Made by a program: the position numbers and the translations under genes. The notes under the pieces were generated by a model that was not told where the DNA came from, did no database searches, and worked only from the letters and a program-made list of their open reading frames with translations. From assembly GCA_944377745.1 (NCBI GenBank), contig CALWFV010000035.1, forward strand, positions 1 to 37,929: a stretch of 37,929 bases of DNA, read 5' to 3'. The first letter of the stretch is position 1; every line of letters starts with the position of its first letter. The stretch is from an uncultured Mediterraneibacter sp. GTDB taxonomy: Bacteria; Bacillota; Clostridia; Lachnospirales; Lachnospiraceae. Shown piece by piece: positions 16,371 to 26,231 of this stretch.

Positions 16371-17396
16371 ATGAGTAAACAGGCAGCGGCAGTTCCGAAA
16401 AAGAAACGGAGCTTTATGGAACTGATGAAAAGAAGAGAGGTGCAGAGAGGTCTTGTGATCGTTCTGTTCATGTTTGTACCGCTTCTTCTTTTAATGACTT
16501 TTACCTATATACCGTTTGCTAAAATGGTACAGTTCAGTTTTTATGATATGAAATATATCGGTGAGAGGACTTTTGTGGGACTCCAGAACTATATCGACGT
16601 CTTCCAGAGAGAAGACATCTTCAGCTCTCTGTTTGTCAGCCTTTACTACATGGGCGGAGCCATCGTGCAGCTTGCGCTTGCGCTGTTCTTCGCATCGCTC
16701 ATGGTGTTCAAGGAGAGAGGGGCAAGCTTTTTTAAGGGGGCGATGTTCTTCCCGTACCTGATCTGCGGTATCGCGATCGGATTTATCTTCAAATTCTTCT
16801 ATGCGAGAGGATTTGTTCTTGACTCTATCCTGCAGATGTTCGGTATGAACATGGAAGATATCCCGATGTGGCTGCAGGACCAGAGCATTAACAATATCGC
16901 TCTTGCGGCGACTTCTGTGTGGAGGTACACAGGGCAGAACATGATCCTGTTCCTGGGCGCGATGATGTCGGTGGATTCCGATCTGTATGAGGCGGCTTCC
17001 CTGGACGGAGCGAACAAATGGCATCAGTTTATCTATATCATACTGCCGAGCATCAAGTCCATCGTGGTACTGAACCTGATCCTTTCCATCAGCGGCTCCT
17101 TAAGCGCATTTGAACCGCCATATGTTATCACAAACGGTACGATGGGGACCGGTACATATTTTGTTATCATGAACCGTATCGCACATGAGAACCAGAAGGT
17201 AGGACTTGCCTGCGCCATGGCGATCGTGCTCCTGGCGATAATCATCCTCTGCACAGTGGCGCAGAAGCTGTTCTTCAAATACGCGTTTGACGACGGCACT
17301 TCAGACGAGTCCAAGGCTGCGGTAAGGAAGAGGAAGAAAGCAGAGAAGGCGGCGAAAAAAGCCGCTCAGAGAGCAAAGGGGGGACAGGCAAAATGA
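16371..17396 (+). CDS. Sugar ABC transporter permease, MalF/UgpA type
   Basis: A 341-residue inner membrane permease with about six membrane helices (first at about 25-47). The cytoplasmic EAA loop that contacts the ATPase starts at residue 207 (EAASLDGANKWHQF). The C-terminus ends in a Lys/Ala-rich tail (RKRKKAEKAAKKAAQRAK), unusual but probably just a charged tail. GAGGAGG precedes ATG 16371. The next permease gene overlaps by 4 nt (ATGA), so the two subunits are coupled. Confidence 0.94.
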   Translation: MSKQAAAVPKKKRSFMELMKRREVQRGLVIVLFMFVPLLLLMTFTYIPFAKMVQFSFYDMKYIGERTFVGLQNYIDVFQREDIFSSLFVSLYYMGGAIVQLALALFFASLMVFKERGASFFKGAMFFPYLICGIAIGFIFKFFYARGFVLDSILQMFGMNMEDIPMWLQDQSINNIALAATSVWRYTGQNMILFLGAMMSVDSDLYEAASLDGANKWHQFIYIILPSIKSIVVLNLILSISGSLSAFEPPYVITNGTMGTGTYFVIMNRIAHENQKVGLACAMAIVLLAIIILCTVAQKLFFKYAFDDGTSDESKAAVRKRKKAEKAAKKAAQRAKGGQAK

Positions 17397-18235
17397 AAAG
17401 CCAGATTAAGATCGGATCTATTCTGTTCAGTATTTTTAAATATGCGATGCTGATCGCGGCGGCGGTCATCTCCCTGCTCCCGGTCGTGGTCTGCGTCTTT
17501 ACGGCGTTCAAGACAACGGACGACTACAACAGTTCTTCCGTACTCGATCTGCCGAAACAGTGGATGGCGGAGAACTTTTCCATCGCCCTGGACCAGGCAA
17601 ACATGCTGAGAGGATTTGCCAACACGGCGATCGTTCTTGTGGTGGTGCTGACGTGCTCCATCTTTATCAGCGCAATGCTTGCATATGTGCTGAACCGGTT
17701 TAAATTCAGAGGCAATGGGATCATCCAGAACCTGTTTATGTTTGCGTCCCTGATCCCGGGTATCGCGACTCAGGTAACAGTATATCAGATCATGTTCTCG
17801 CTGGGACTGATCAACCATCTGTATGGATATATGATCGTACTGATGGGGACGGATATCATTTCCATCTATATCTTCCTGCAGTTCTTCGAGAACCTTCCGG
17901 TGTCACTGGATGAGTCTGCGATCATGGACGGTTGCACCTACTTTGGCGTATTCTTTAAGATCCTGTTCCCGCTGCTTAAACCGGCGATCGTGACGTCGCT
18001 GGTGCTGAAGGGCGTGAGCGTGTACAACGAGTACTATATGTCAAACCTGTACCTGCAGACAAGGGAGCTTAGGACAATATCAACTGCCCTGTACGCGTTT
18101 ACAGGACCTTACGGAAACCAGTATAACTATATCTGTGCTGGCGTGCTGATCACGATCATCCCGATCTTCGTCCTGTTCCTGATCTTCCAGAAACAGATCT
18201 ACGGCGGAATGGCAGCAGGCGCGGTAAAAGGCTAG
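17393..18235 (+). CDS. Sugar ABC transporter permease, MalG/UgpE type
   Basis: A 280-residue permease, the second half of the heterodimeric channel. Six membrane helices can be drawn, and the EAA loop begins near residue 173 (DESAIMDGCTYFGVFFKI). The length is normal for this subunit. No ATP-binding subunit follows; as in many Firmicutes sugar importers a shared MsmK/UgpC ATPase would serve, such as the one partly encoded at the right edge of the window. Confidence 0.94.
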   Translation: MKSQIKIGSILFSIFKYAMLIAAAVISLLPVVVCVFTAFKTTDDYNSSSVLDLPKQWMAENFSIALDQANMLRGFANTAIVLVVVLTCSIFISAMLAYVLNRFKFRGNGIIQNLFMFASLIPGIATQVTVYQIMFSLGLINHLYGYMIVLMGTDIISIYIFLQFFENLPVSLDESAIMDGCTYFGVFFKILFPLLKPAIVTSLVLKGVSVYNEYYMSNLYLQTRELRTISTALYAFTGPYGNQYNYICAGVLITIIPIFVLFLIFQKQIYGGMAAGAVKG

Positions 18236-18271
18236 GAAGACTGAACGACTTATTTTATACGGAGGTTGCTT

Positions 18272-19297
18272 ATGAGTAATGTAAAGATCATCGGCGCAGA
18301 TGTGCCGAATATGCCGTGGCAGGACCGCCCGGCGGATGCGAAAGAATGGATGCCGCTGTGGAGATACAGCGAGAACCCGGTGATCGGGCGCAATCCGGTG
18401 GAGGGAGTGGCGCGGATCTTTAACAGCGCGGTGATCCCTTATGAGGGCGCTTATATCGGAGTGTTCCGCGGAGAGCAGATCAACGGGATCCCGTACATCT
18501 ATCTCGGAAGAAGCGAGGATGGGATCCACTGGGATTTTGATAAGAACAAGATCCCGTTTAAGGATGAAGACGGGAATGACTTTATGCCGGTCTATGCCTA
18601 TGACCCGAGACTGGTAGAGGTTGACGGAGTCTACTATATCATGTGGTGCCAGGACTTCTACGGGGCGTCCATCGGCATGGCAAAGACGACAGATTTTCAG
18701 ACATTTACCAGGATCGAGAACCCCTTCCTTCCATTCAACAGGAACGCTGTTCTCTTCCCGCGGAAGATCAATGGAAATTTCGTCCTTCTTTCAAGACCCA
18801 GCGACAGCGGACACACGCCGTTCGGAGATATTTTCCTCTCAGAGAGCCCGGATATGGTCTACTGGGGAAAACACCGCCATGTGATGGGCAAGAGCCCGGA
18901 GTGGTGGGAGTCGGTGAAGATCGGCGGAGGAGCAGCGCCCATTGAGACGAGCGAAGGGTGGCTTCTGTTCTACCACGGCGTGACAGGGACCTGCAACGGC
19001 TATGTTTACAGCATCGGCGGCGCGATCCTGGATATCGACAACCCGTCGATCGTGAAGTACCGCTGTGAGAACTTCCTCCTTACACCGGAAGAATGGTATG
19101 AGGAGAGAGGGTTTGTGCCCAACGTGACCTTCCCCTGTGCGACGATCCACGACGCGGCTACCGGAAGGATCGCCATCTATTACGGCGCGGCGGACTCGTA
19201 TGTGGGACTGGCGTTTACGACGGCGGATGAGGTAGTGTCCTATATCAAGGACCACTCCATTATAAGAGAAAGTGATTCAGAGATTGGAAGAAGATAA
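18272..19297 (+). CDS. GH130 beta-1,4-mannooligosaccharide phosphorylase (subfamily 2-like)
   Basis: A 341-residue GH130 enzyme, a five-bladed beta-propeller that splits beta-1,4-mannosyl bonds with phosphate, giving alpha-mannose-1-phosphate. The likely proton donor is D111 in YAYDPRLVEVDG. Other visible blocks are NPVIGRNP near the N-terminus, SRPSDSGHTPFGD, and the late IAIYYGAADSYVGLA. The last two resemble RaMP2-type mannooligosaccharide phosphorylases more than the mannosylglucose enzyme encoded at 20477. ATG 18272 with GGAGG at 18261 is preferred over the in-frame TTG at 18266, which abuts the binding site. Exact chain-length preference cannot be read from sequence. Confidence 0.88.
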   Translation: MSNVKIIGADVPNMPWQDRPADAKEWMPLWRYSENPVIGRNPVEGVARIFNSAVIPYEGAYIGVFRGEQINGIPYIYLGRSEDGIHWDFDKNKIPFKDEDGNDFMPVYAYDPRLVEVDGVYYIMWCQDFYGASIGMAKTTDFQTFTRIENPFLPFNRNAVLFPRKINGNFVLLSRPSDSGHTPFGDIFLSESPDMVYWGKHRHVMGKSPEWWESVKIGGGAAPIETSEGWLLFYHGVTGTCNGYVYSIGGAILDIDNPSIVKYRCENFLLTPEEWYEERGFVPNVTFPCATIHDAATGRIAIYYGAADSYVGLAFTTADEVVSYIKDHSIIRESDSEIGRR

Positions 19298-19299
19298 CT

Positions 19300-20487
19300 A
19301 TGCAGGATATAAAAGCATTTGCAGAAGATGTGAAAGACCATCTCACCGGAACCATCATCCCGTTCTGGAAGAATTTAAGGGATGAAGAATATGGCGGTTA
19401 CTATGGATGGCTTGGATATGATCTGAAACTGGACAAAGAAGCGGTCAAGGGCTGCATCCTAAACAGCAGGATCCTCTGGTTTTTCTCCAATGCATATCTG
19501 CTGCTGGGGGAGGAATCCCTCCTCCGGGAGGCAGACCATGCGTGGGAGTTCCTCCGGGATCATTGCGTGGACCGTGAAAATGGAGGCGTGTACTGGTCGC
19601 TCACCTACGACGGGAAACCGGAAGATACGACAAAACACACGTACAATCAGGCGTTCGCTATCTATGCGCTGTCTTCCTATTATGACGCCTCCGGCAGAAA
19701 AGAGGCTCTGGAGCTTGCGTGGGAGCTTTACCGTCTGATCGAGACAAAATGCAGGGATGAATACGGTTATCTGGAGGCGTTCAATATCCGTTTTGAGCCG
19801 GAGGACAACGACAAGCTCTCGGAGAACGGAGTTATGGCTGAGAAGACGATGAACACCCTGCTCCATGTATTCGAAGCCTATACGGAATTGTACCGGGTGA
19901 CAAAGGATCAGGAAGTGGGGAATCGGCTGCGTTTTATGCTGGATCTTATCGCAGACAAAGTCTATAACCCGGAGTTGGGTCGGCAGGAGGTCTTTTTTGA
20001 CCGGATGTGGAACAGTCTTATCGATCTGTATTCCTACGGACATGATATCGAGACCGCATGGCTGACGGACCGCGGGCTGGATGTGCTGGATGATACGGCA
20101 TATAAAGTAAAACTCCGTCCCATTACAAAGGAGATCACCAAAAATATCTATGACAGAGCCTACATCGATCACTCCCTCGTAAATGAGGCAGAGAACGGAG
20201 TCGTGGATACGACGAGAGTCTGGTGGGTCCAGGCAGAGGCTGTGGTAGGTTTTCTGAACGGATGGCAGCGGACGCCGGAGAAGACAGAATATCTGGACGC
20301 GGCGGAGGACATCTGGAAATTTATAAAGACCTATATGGTTGACCACAGGGAAGGGTCCGAATGGTACTGGGCGCTGGATCAGGAGAAGAGACCTCTTGAA
20401 AAGCCTGTCGTGGAGCCGTGGAAATGCCCTTATCATAACGGAAGAATGTGCATTGAAGTTATCAGGAGGACACAAAATGTTGCATGA
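19300..20487 (+). CDS. Cellobiose 2-epimerase-type enzyme (AGE superfamily)
   Basis: A 395-residue alpha/alpha-barrel protein of the N-acylglucosamine 2-epimerase superfamily. It has the cellobiose 2-epimerase signature: catalytic histidines H248 in YGHDIE and H379 in CPYHNGRMC, plus KHTYNQAF (H113). Such enzymes convert beta-1,4-mannobiose to mannosyl-glucose, the substrate of the GH130 enzyme encoded next, so gene order supports this over N-acylglucosamine epimerisation. It starts 2 nt after the previous stop, and its 3' end overlaps the next gene by 11 nt. No signal peptide. Confidence 0.9.
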   Translation: MQDIKAFAEDVKDHLTGTIIPFWKNLRDEEYGGYYGWLGYDLKLDKEAVKGCILNSRILWFFSNAYLLLGEESLLREADHAWEFLRDHCVDRENGGVYWSLTYDGKPEDTTKHTYNQAFAIYALSSYYDASGRKEALELAWELYRLIETKCRDEYGYLEAFNIRFEPEDNDKLSENGVMAEKTMNTLLHVFEAYTELYRVTKDQEVGNRLRFMLDLIADKVYNPELGRQEVFFDRMWNSLIDLYSYGHDIETAWLTDRGLDVLDDTAYKVKLRPITKEITKNIYDRAYIDHSLVNEAENGVVDTTRVWWVQAEAVVGFLNGWQRTPEKTEYLDAAEDIWKFIKTYMVDHREGSEWYWALDQEKRPLEKPVVEPWKCPYHNGRMCIEVIRRTQNVA

Positions 20488-21649
20488 ACAGTATTATGTG
20501 GAAAAGGCGAAAGTGGACCGCCTTATCGGAAGGAAAAACCGGAAGACGGATTTCTACAACGGGATCTATGACAGATACGAGTTCCCGGTGCTCACAAGAG
20601 AGTTCGCCCCGGTCCACTGGAGATATGACCTAAATAAAGATACGAATCCTTACTTTATGGAGCGGCTGGGAATCAATGCGGTGATGAATTCCGGCGCCAT
20701 CGAACTGGACGGAAAGTATTATCTGGTCGTCCGCGTGGAGGGAAATGATCGAAAATCGTTCTTCGCAGTGGCAGAGAGTGACAACGGGATCGACGGGTTT
20801 CATTTCTGGGACTATCCTGTAGTGCTGCCGGATACCTGCCCGGAGGAGACGAATGTCTATGACATGAGACTTACAAAACATGAGGACGGCTGGATCTACG
20901 GTGTGTTCTGCTCAGAGAGCAAAGACAGGGAAGACCCGGATCTCTCAGCGGCTGTCGCGGCGGCGGGAATCGTCAGGACGAAAGATTTAAAGACATGGGA
21001 GCGGCTTGATAACTTAAAGACACTTCATTCGCCGCAGCAGCGCAATGTGGCGCTTCACCCGGAATTTGTGGATGGCAGGTACGCTTTTTACACACGGCCG
21101 ATGGACGGATTTATCGAGACCGGTTCCGGCGGCGGGATCGGATTCGGCCTCTGCGAGGATATCGAACACGCGGTGATCGATGAGGAGAAGATCATCAGCC
21201 GGCGGATCTACCACACGCTGACCGAGTCAAAGAACGGCGCCGGTGCTGTGCCGATCCGGGGAAAGAAATGCTGGATCCATATCGCTCACGGCGTACGAAA
21301 TACGGCGGCGGGACTTAGGTATGTGCTCTACGCGTTCGGAACAGATCTGGAGCATCCGGACCGGGTGGTCGCGGAGCCGTCAGGCGTCTTCCTTGTTCCC
21401 CTCGGCTGTGAGAGGGTGGGAGACGTATCGAACGTGGTATTTACAAACGGAGCCATCGCAAAGGAGAACGGGGACGTCTACATCTATTATGCTTCCTGCG
21501 ACACAAGGATGCATGTGGCGACAACGACGATCGATAAACTGGAGGACTATCTGTTCCACACACCGAAGGATCCGCTCCGGTCTCCGGATTGTGTAAAACA
21601 GAGATGTGAACTGATCGAAAAAAATCTGAAACTGTTAAGCGGCGAGTAA
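20477..21649 (+). CDS. GH130 4-O-beta-D-mannosyl-D-glucose phosphorylase (subfamily 1-like)
   Basis: A 390-residue GH130 enzyme matching the length of characterised mannosylglucose phosphorylases. N-terminal [15 protein letters not shown] and [18 protein letters not shown] are typical of that group, and the likely proton donor is D129 in VYDMRL. It would convert mannosyl-glucose and phosphate to mannose-1-phosphate and glucose in the cytoplasm. The frame is open upstream, but AGGAGG at 20464 points to ATG 20477, overlapping the epimerase gene by 11 nt. That tight coupling supports consecutive steps. Confidence 0.92.
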   Translation: MLHEQYYVEKAKVDRLIGRKNRKTDFYNGIYDRYEFPVLTREFAPVHWRYDLNKDTNPYFMERLGINAVMNSGAIELDGKYYLVVRVEGNDRKSFFAVAESDNGIDGFHFWDYPVVLPDTCPEETNVYDMRLTKHEDGWIYGVFCSESKDREDPDLSAAVAAAGIVRTKDLKTWERLDNLKTLHSPQQRNVALHPEFVDGRYAFYTRPMDGFIETGSGGGIGFGLCEDIEHAVIDEEKIISRRIYHTLTESKNGAGAVPIRGKKCWIHIAHGVRNTAAGLRYVLYAFGTDLEHPDRVVAEPSGVFLVPLGCERVGDVSNVVFTNGAIAKENGDVYIYYASCDTRMHVATTTIDKLEDYLFHTPKDPLRSPDCVKQRCELIEKNLKLLSGE

Positions 21650-21666
21650 GAAAACGGCCGGAAGAG

Positions 21667-21710
21667 AAGGCAGCGGTCCGGAGCGGTTCCGGCCGCGGGG
21701 ACGCTGCCTT
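21667..21710 (+). other. Intra-operon hairpin
   Basis: AAGGCAGCG (21667-21675) pairs with CGCTGCCTT (21702-21710), with a further GC-rich inner stem. The tail is TAAAGG rather than a U-run, so it may stabilise or process the mRNA instead of ending it. Confidence 0.5.
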
Positions 21711-21727
21711 TAAAGGAAGAATGAACA

Positions 21728-22402
21728 ATGAAAGATTATATCCGGAAAATCCGGAAAAATACAGAGGGAATGACAGGAAAAGAGAAGGCGGAATACATCC
21801 TCGCTTACTACTGGTATCATATCCTGGGCATTGCGGCGGCAGTGGGACTGATCCTGTTCCTGATCATCCATTTTGGTTTCAGGGAAGAACCGCCGCTCTT
21901 TACGTGCGTGCTGGTAAATCAGAAGATAGACCAGTCAAGAGACGCACAGATGGAAAGCGATTTTGCAGATTCATCCGGGATCGAAGAGGAACGCATCGTA
22001 TTCGACTCGGATTTTAATATATCTTACGGGGACACGCAGTTGGAAGGGATCAATGAGAGTTCCTATGAAAAGTTCTTTTTCAAATGGCAGAACCGGGAAC
22101 TGGACGCGGTGATCATGCCGGAGAGTTTCTACGAGTACTGCCTCAGTCTGGGAGGGACATTCCGAAGTCTTGGAGATTGGGGTGTGCAGGGGATCCCGCT
22201 CTACGAAGACGGCGGTGAACCGAAGGCGGTAAAGGTGGAAGAGACTTCTCTTTCCCGGTATCTGGAAAATGAGACTGGGGAGACTCTGCTCCTCGCTTTT
22301 CCGACGGAGGGAGAGCATGAGGAGCAGTGCGGGAAATTCCTTGAGTATCTGTCCGGCTGTGATCTGGACTGTACGCAGGAGTCCGCAGCAGCGGCCGGGT
22401 AA
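21728..22402 (+). CDS. Single-pass membrane protein of unknown function
   Basis: A 224-residue protein I do not recognise as a characterised family. It has an N-terminal cytoplasmic stretch (KEKAEYILAYYWYH), one membrane helix at about 33-49 (ILGIAAAVGLILFLIIHF) and an outside domain of about 170 residues rich in acidic residues. The outside domain contains CVLVNQKID, VFDSDFNISYGDTQLEG and DAVIMPESFYEYCLS, a pattern that could be a small ligand-binding fold. It sits between the phosphorylase and the DUF624-esterase fusion, and partnership with the DUF624 domain is a plausible inference. AAAGGAAGA precedes ATG 21728. Confidence 0.7.
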   Translation: MKDYIRKIRKNTEGMTGKEKAEYILAYYWYHILGIAAAVGLILFLIIHFGFREEPPLFTCVLVNQKIDQSRDAQMESDFADSSGIEEERIVFDSDFNISYGDTQLEGINESSYEKFFFKWQNRELDAVIMPESFYEYCLSLGGTFRSLGDWGVQGIPLYEDGGEPKAVKVEETSLSRYLENETGETLLLAFPTEGEHEEQCGKFLEYLSGCDLDCTQESAAAAG

Positions 22403-22463
22403 AAGAGCGGGATCCGATGGGAAATGAAAAGCCGGGAACTCTCGGCGGAAAGGCGGAGAGAAC

Positions 22464-24287
22464 ATGAAAAAATTCGGGATCGACAATCCTTTTTTCGGAT
22501 TTATGAGCAGGCTCGGAGATCTTCTGATCCTGAACATCCTTTTTGTGATTACATGCATTCCTGTGGTGACGATTGGGATGTCCTGCGCGGCTCTGTACAG
22601 AGTGGCGCTTCGTATGGCAAGAGGGAAAAGCAACTATGTGGCGCGGGAGTATTTCCGGGCGTGCAGAGAAGAGTGGAAGAAGAGCACGGCGATCGGGTTC
22701 CTCTTTCTGGCGACGGGAGCCCTGCTCTTTTTTGACGTTCTCGTAGCAGGAGAGATGTGGAGCGCGCTCAATGTCGCGGTCGGAGTGCTGATCCTGTTAT
22801 GGGCCTTCCTGTTCACCTGGGCATTCCCTCTTCAGGCACGGTTTGAGAATCCGGTCCGGGTAACCCTGAAAAATGCAATGTATATGTCAGTGAGAAATCT
22901 TCCGTTTACGCTTCTCATGACAGTGCTCAACGCAGTCCCCGCGGTGTGTATCGTGCTTGGGAGCGCAGCCGCGTTTCTTGCGGTTCCTATCTATATCGTC
23001 CTCGGATTTTCTCTGACGGCGAGGATCAATGCGGTCCTGCTGGAACGGAGTTTCCGGAAGTATGTGCCGGAGGAAGCAGAGAAAGAAACGGAGACGGCAG
23101 AAGAGGAAACAGCAGAGGAAAAAGATGAGGGGGAAAAGAAGATGTGGGTCAGCCCGGACAATGAGAAACTCCAGTACAGCGGAAGGATCGATCATTCCGA
23201 CAAAAGCGCGATGTGCAGAACAGATCTTGCGAGACTGAAAGAATGTATGAGGCGGGCGGAAACCGGCGGGGAACTGACACTGGGCTTTTTTGGCGGGTCT
23301 ATCACCCAGGACAGCCTTGCCACAAAGCATGAGAACTGCTATGCATACCGCGTGTTCCGGTGGTGGGAGGAGACGTTCCCGAAGGCGCGGCTTCACTATG
23401 TAAACGGAGGGATTGGCGGCACAACGTCCCACTATGGCGTTTCCCGCGCGGTGACGGATCTTCTGATGTACCAGCCTGATTTTGTGACGGTGGATTTTTC
23501 CGTAAACGATGAGCCGAATGAATTTTTCCAGGAGACATACGAGGGGCTGATCAGGAAGATACTGTCGTGGCCGTCCCGTCCGGCAGTCATCCTTTTAAAC
23601 AACGTATTCTACGACACGGGAGTCAACGCGCAGGAGTATCACAACCGGGTGGGGGAGTGGTACGGTGTGCCTCATGTGAGCATAAAAGATACCTTATGGC
23701 AGAGGATGAAAGCAGGGGAATACACCAGGGATGAATTCACTCCCGACGGGCTGCACCCGAACGACAGGGGGCACGGACTCGTTGCAGAAGAGATCACGGC
23801 ATATCTGAAAAGGGTGAAAGAACAGATGTGGAAGGAAGAGACAGAACGGGAATTCCCGTCTGCCATGACTGACAATGCCTATGAAAATGCAAAAAGGCTG
23901 ACGATCCGGGAAATCTGTCCGAAACTGGAAGGATTCCGGGCAGATCCGGAAGAGAAGATGGGACATCTGGATCATTTTAAAAACGGCTGGATCGGAAAAC
24001 GCCCGGGAGACAGGATCCGGTTTGAGGTCGAAGCGTCCTGTATCGCGGTGCAGTACAGAAAGACCGTCCGGCATCCGGCCCGCAGGGCGGAACTGGTTCT
24101 TGACGGCGACAGAGAACATCCGGTGCTGCTGGACGGAAATTTCGATGAGGGATGGGGAGACTGCCTCTATCTGGAACCGGTCCTGCACCACGGGGAATCC
24201 AGGATGCATACAGTCGAGATCGAGGTGCTGCCGGACAAACAGGAAGATGCAGAGCCTTTTTATCTGATGGCGCTGATCACAGCATAA
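22464..24287 (+). CDS. DUF624 (YesL) membrane domain fused to an SGNH acetyl-esterase (CE17-like)
   Basis: A 607-residue protein in one open frame. Residues 1-200 are a DUF624/YesL membrane domain (NPFFGFMSRLGDLLILN, PVVTIGMSCAALY). A Glu/Lys linker follows (about 202-226). Residues 268-460 are an SGNH hydrolase with S279 in GGSIT, glycines in NGGIGGT, N348 in VND and D428/H431 in DGLHPN. The last 115 residues look like a beta-sandwich, possibly carbohydrate-binding. CE17 esterases of gut Lachnospiraceae deacetylate beta-mannan, and the context here fits. An in-frame ATG at 23142, with GAGGGGG at 23127-23133, could give a separate 381-residue soluble esterase. Confidence 0.82.
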   Translation: MKKFGIDNPFFGFMSRLGDLLILNILFVITCIPVVTIGMSCAALYRVALRMARGKSNYVAREYFRACREEWKKSTAIGFLFLATGALLFFDVLVAGEMWSALNVAVGVLILLWAFLFTWAFPLQARFENPVRVTLKNAMYMSVRNLPFTLLMTVLNAVPAVCIVLGSAAAFLAVPIYIVLGFSLTARINAVLLERSFRKYVPEEAEKETETAEEETAEEKDEGEKKMWVSPDNEKLQYSGRIDHSDKSAMCRTDLARLKECMRRAETGGELTLGFFGGSITQDSLATKHENCYAYRVFRWWEETFPKARLHYVNGGIGGTTSHYGVSRAVTDLLMYQPDFVTVDFSVNDEPNEFFQETYEGLIRKILSWPSRPAVILLNNVFYDTGVNAQEYHNRVGEWYGVPHVSIKDTLWQRMKAGEYTRDEFTPDGLHPNDRGHGLVAEEITAYLKRVKEQMWKEETEREFPSAMTDNAYENAKRLTIREICPKLEGFRADPEEKMGHLDHFKNGWIGKRPGDRIRFEVEASCIAVQYRKTVRHPARRAELVLDGDREHPVLLDGNFDEGWGDCLYLEPVLHHGESRMHTVEIEVLPDKQEDAEPFYLMALITA

Positions 24288-24329
24288 ACCTTGTAGTAAG
24301 GAAAAGACCGGAAATCCGCAGATATCGCA

Positions 24330-24350
24330 GCCGGGAGTTTTGCGCCCGGC
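24330..24350 (+). other. Intra-operon GC-rich hairpin
   Basis: GCCGGG (24330-24335) pairs with CCCGGC (24345-24350). No U-tract follows. Lies in the 130-nt gap between the esterase and phosphohexomutase genes, which otherwise holds only the AGGAGG at 24402. Confidence 0.4.
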
Positions 24351-24417
24351 ATCAAATCAGAGAACATGGAATGGACAAGGTCCGGCGGACGCACCGGGAA
24401 AAGGAGGAAGATTCACA

Positions 24418-26142
24418 ATGGAAGCAAAGAAAAGATATGAAGAGTGGCTTGAAACCCCGTACTTTGATGAGAAGACAAAAGAAGAATTAAGAGCGATCGC
24501 TTCGGATGAAAAAGAGATCGAAGAGAGATTCTACCGCGATCTTGAATTCGGAACGGGAGGTCTCCGGGGGATCATCGGAGCGGGAACAAACCGGATGAAC
24601 ATCTATACCGTGAGAAAGGCGACGCAGGGGCTTGCCAATTTTATCCGGAAGGAAAACGCGCAGGAAAAAGGTGTGGCAATCGCTTTTGACTCGAGGAACA
24701 TGTCCCCGGAATTTGCAGAAGAGGCTGCGCTGTGCCTGGCGGCGAACGGGATCAAGGCATATATCTTCCCGTCACTGCGCCCCACACCCATGCTGTCCTT
24801 TGCTTTAAGAGAGCTTGGATGCACAGCGGGGATCGTGGTGACGGCGAGCCATAACCCGCCGGAGTACAACGGCTACAAAGTGTACTGGGCGGACGGCGCC
24901 CAGATCACATATCCGAAAGACGAACAGATCATCGGTGAAGTGAAAGCGGTGACAGATTATGCCAGCGTAAAGACAATGAGCCGGGAAGAAGCTGAAAAAG
25001 CTGGGTTGTATCAGGTTATCGGACCGGAGATCGACGACAAGTACATTGCGGCATTAAAATCACTTGTCATTCATCCGGAAATCATCCGCGAGGAGGCGCA
25101 GAACTTAAAGATAGTGTACACGCCGCTCCACGGGACAGGCAACCTTCCGGTGCGCCGCATTTTAAAGGAATTAGGATTTGAAAAAGTCTATGTAGTGAAA
25201 GAACAGGAGCGCCCGGACGGGAATTTCCCGACCGTGTCCTACCCGAACCCGGAGGACAAGAATGCATTTAAACTGGCGCTGGACCTTGCGAAAGAAGTGG
25301 ATGCTGATATCGTTCTCGCCACAGATCCGGACGCAGACCGTCTCGGTGTGTATGCGAAAGATACAAAGACCGGGGAATATATGAGTTTTACGGGAAATAT
25401 GTCCGGAATGCTCATTCTTGAATATATACTTTCCCAGAGGAAAGCGCTCGGGACACTTCCGGAAAACGGGGCGGTTGTGACTACCATCGTATCCGGAAAA
25501 ATGTCCAAAGAGATCACGAAGGAGTATGGCATGGCGCTCATCGAGACGCTGACCGGATTCAAATACATCGGAGAGCAGATCAAGTTTTTTGAGCAGTCCG
25601 GCAGCCATGAGTACGTGTTCGGCTACGAAGAAAGCTACGGCTGTCTTGTAGGAACCCATGCAAGAGACAAGGACGCGGTTGTTGCCGTGATGGCGCTCTG
25701 CGAGGTGGCGGCGTACTGCAGGCATCAGGGGATCACGCTCTGTGACCAGATGGAAAGACTCTTTGAAAAATACGGATACTACAAAGAAGGACTCTGCACA
25801 GTGACGCTCAAAGGGCAGGAAGGTGCAAAGAAGATACAGTCCATGATGGAACAGATCCGCACTAACGTGCCGGATGCAGTCGGCGGGCTGAAGATCCTGC
25901 GTTTCCGGGATTACAGGGAGAATGTGATAAGAGACTGCGCGACAGGCGAAGAGACGGCTACAGGGCTTCCGAAGTCCAACGTACTCTACTTTGAACTGGA
26001 AAATGACGCGTGGTGCTGCATCCGCCCGTCAGGGACAGAGCCGAAGATCAAGTTTTATATCGGTGTGAAAGGAACATCAGACGCGGATGCACAGGAGAAG
26101 CTGGATACGCTGACAAAAGCTGTAAAAGCGCTGGCGGAGTAG
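24418..26142 (+). CDS. Phosphoglucomutase/phosphomannomutase (alpha-D-phosphohexomutase)
   Basis: A 574-residue enzyme that interconverts hexose-1- and hexose-6-phosphates in the cytoplasm. The phosphoserine loop TASHNPPEYNG has S144, the metal-binding loop is DPDADRLGV, the sugar loop is GYEESYG and the phosphate-binding C-terminal motif is RPSGTEPKIKFY. It belongs to the long PgcA-like group. In this operon it would convert mannose-1-phosphate from the GH130 enzymes to mannose-6-phosphate. ATG 24418 with AGGAGG at 24402-24407 is preferred to an open frame reaching 24340. Confidence 0.93.
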   Translation: MEAKKRYEEWLETPYFDEKTKEELRAIASDEKEIEERFYRDLEFGTGGLRGIIGAGTNRMNIYTVRKATQGLANFIRKENAQEKGVAIAFDSRNMSPEFAEEAALCLAANGIKAYIFPSLRPTPMLSFALRELGCTAGIVVTASHNPPEYNGYKVYWADGAQITYPKDEQIIGEVKAVTDYASVKTMSREEAEKAGLYQVIGPEIDDKYIAALKSLVIHPEIIREEAQNLKIVYTPLHGTGNLPVRRILKELGFEKVYVVKEQERPDGNFPTVSYPNPEDKNAFKLALDLAKEVDADIVLATDPDADRLGVYAKDTKTGEYMSFTGNMSGMLILEYILSQRKALGTLPENGAVVTTIVSGKMSKEITKEYGMALIETLTGFKYIGEQIKFFEQSGSHEYVFGYEESYGCLVGTHARDKDAVVAVMALCEVAAYCRHQGITLCDQMERLFEKYGYYKEGLCTVTLKGQEGAKKIQSMMEQIRTNVPDAVGGLKILRFRDYRENVIRDCATGEETATGLPKSNVLYFELENDAWCCIRPSGTEPKIKFYIGVKGTSDADAQEKLDTLTKAVKALAE

Positions 26143-26231
26143 TCCCTTGAGCTGGCAGGAACGCCAGAAGATCAGATTTCTGTCCGGACAGGATAGACCG
26201 ATCAGGAGATTTTCAACAGGAGGATCTGCAT

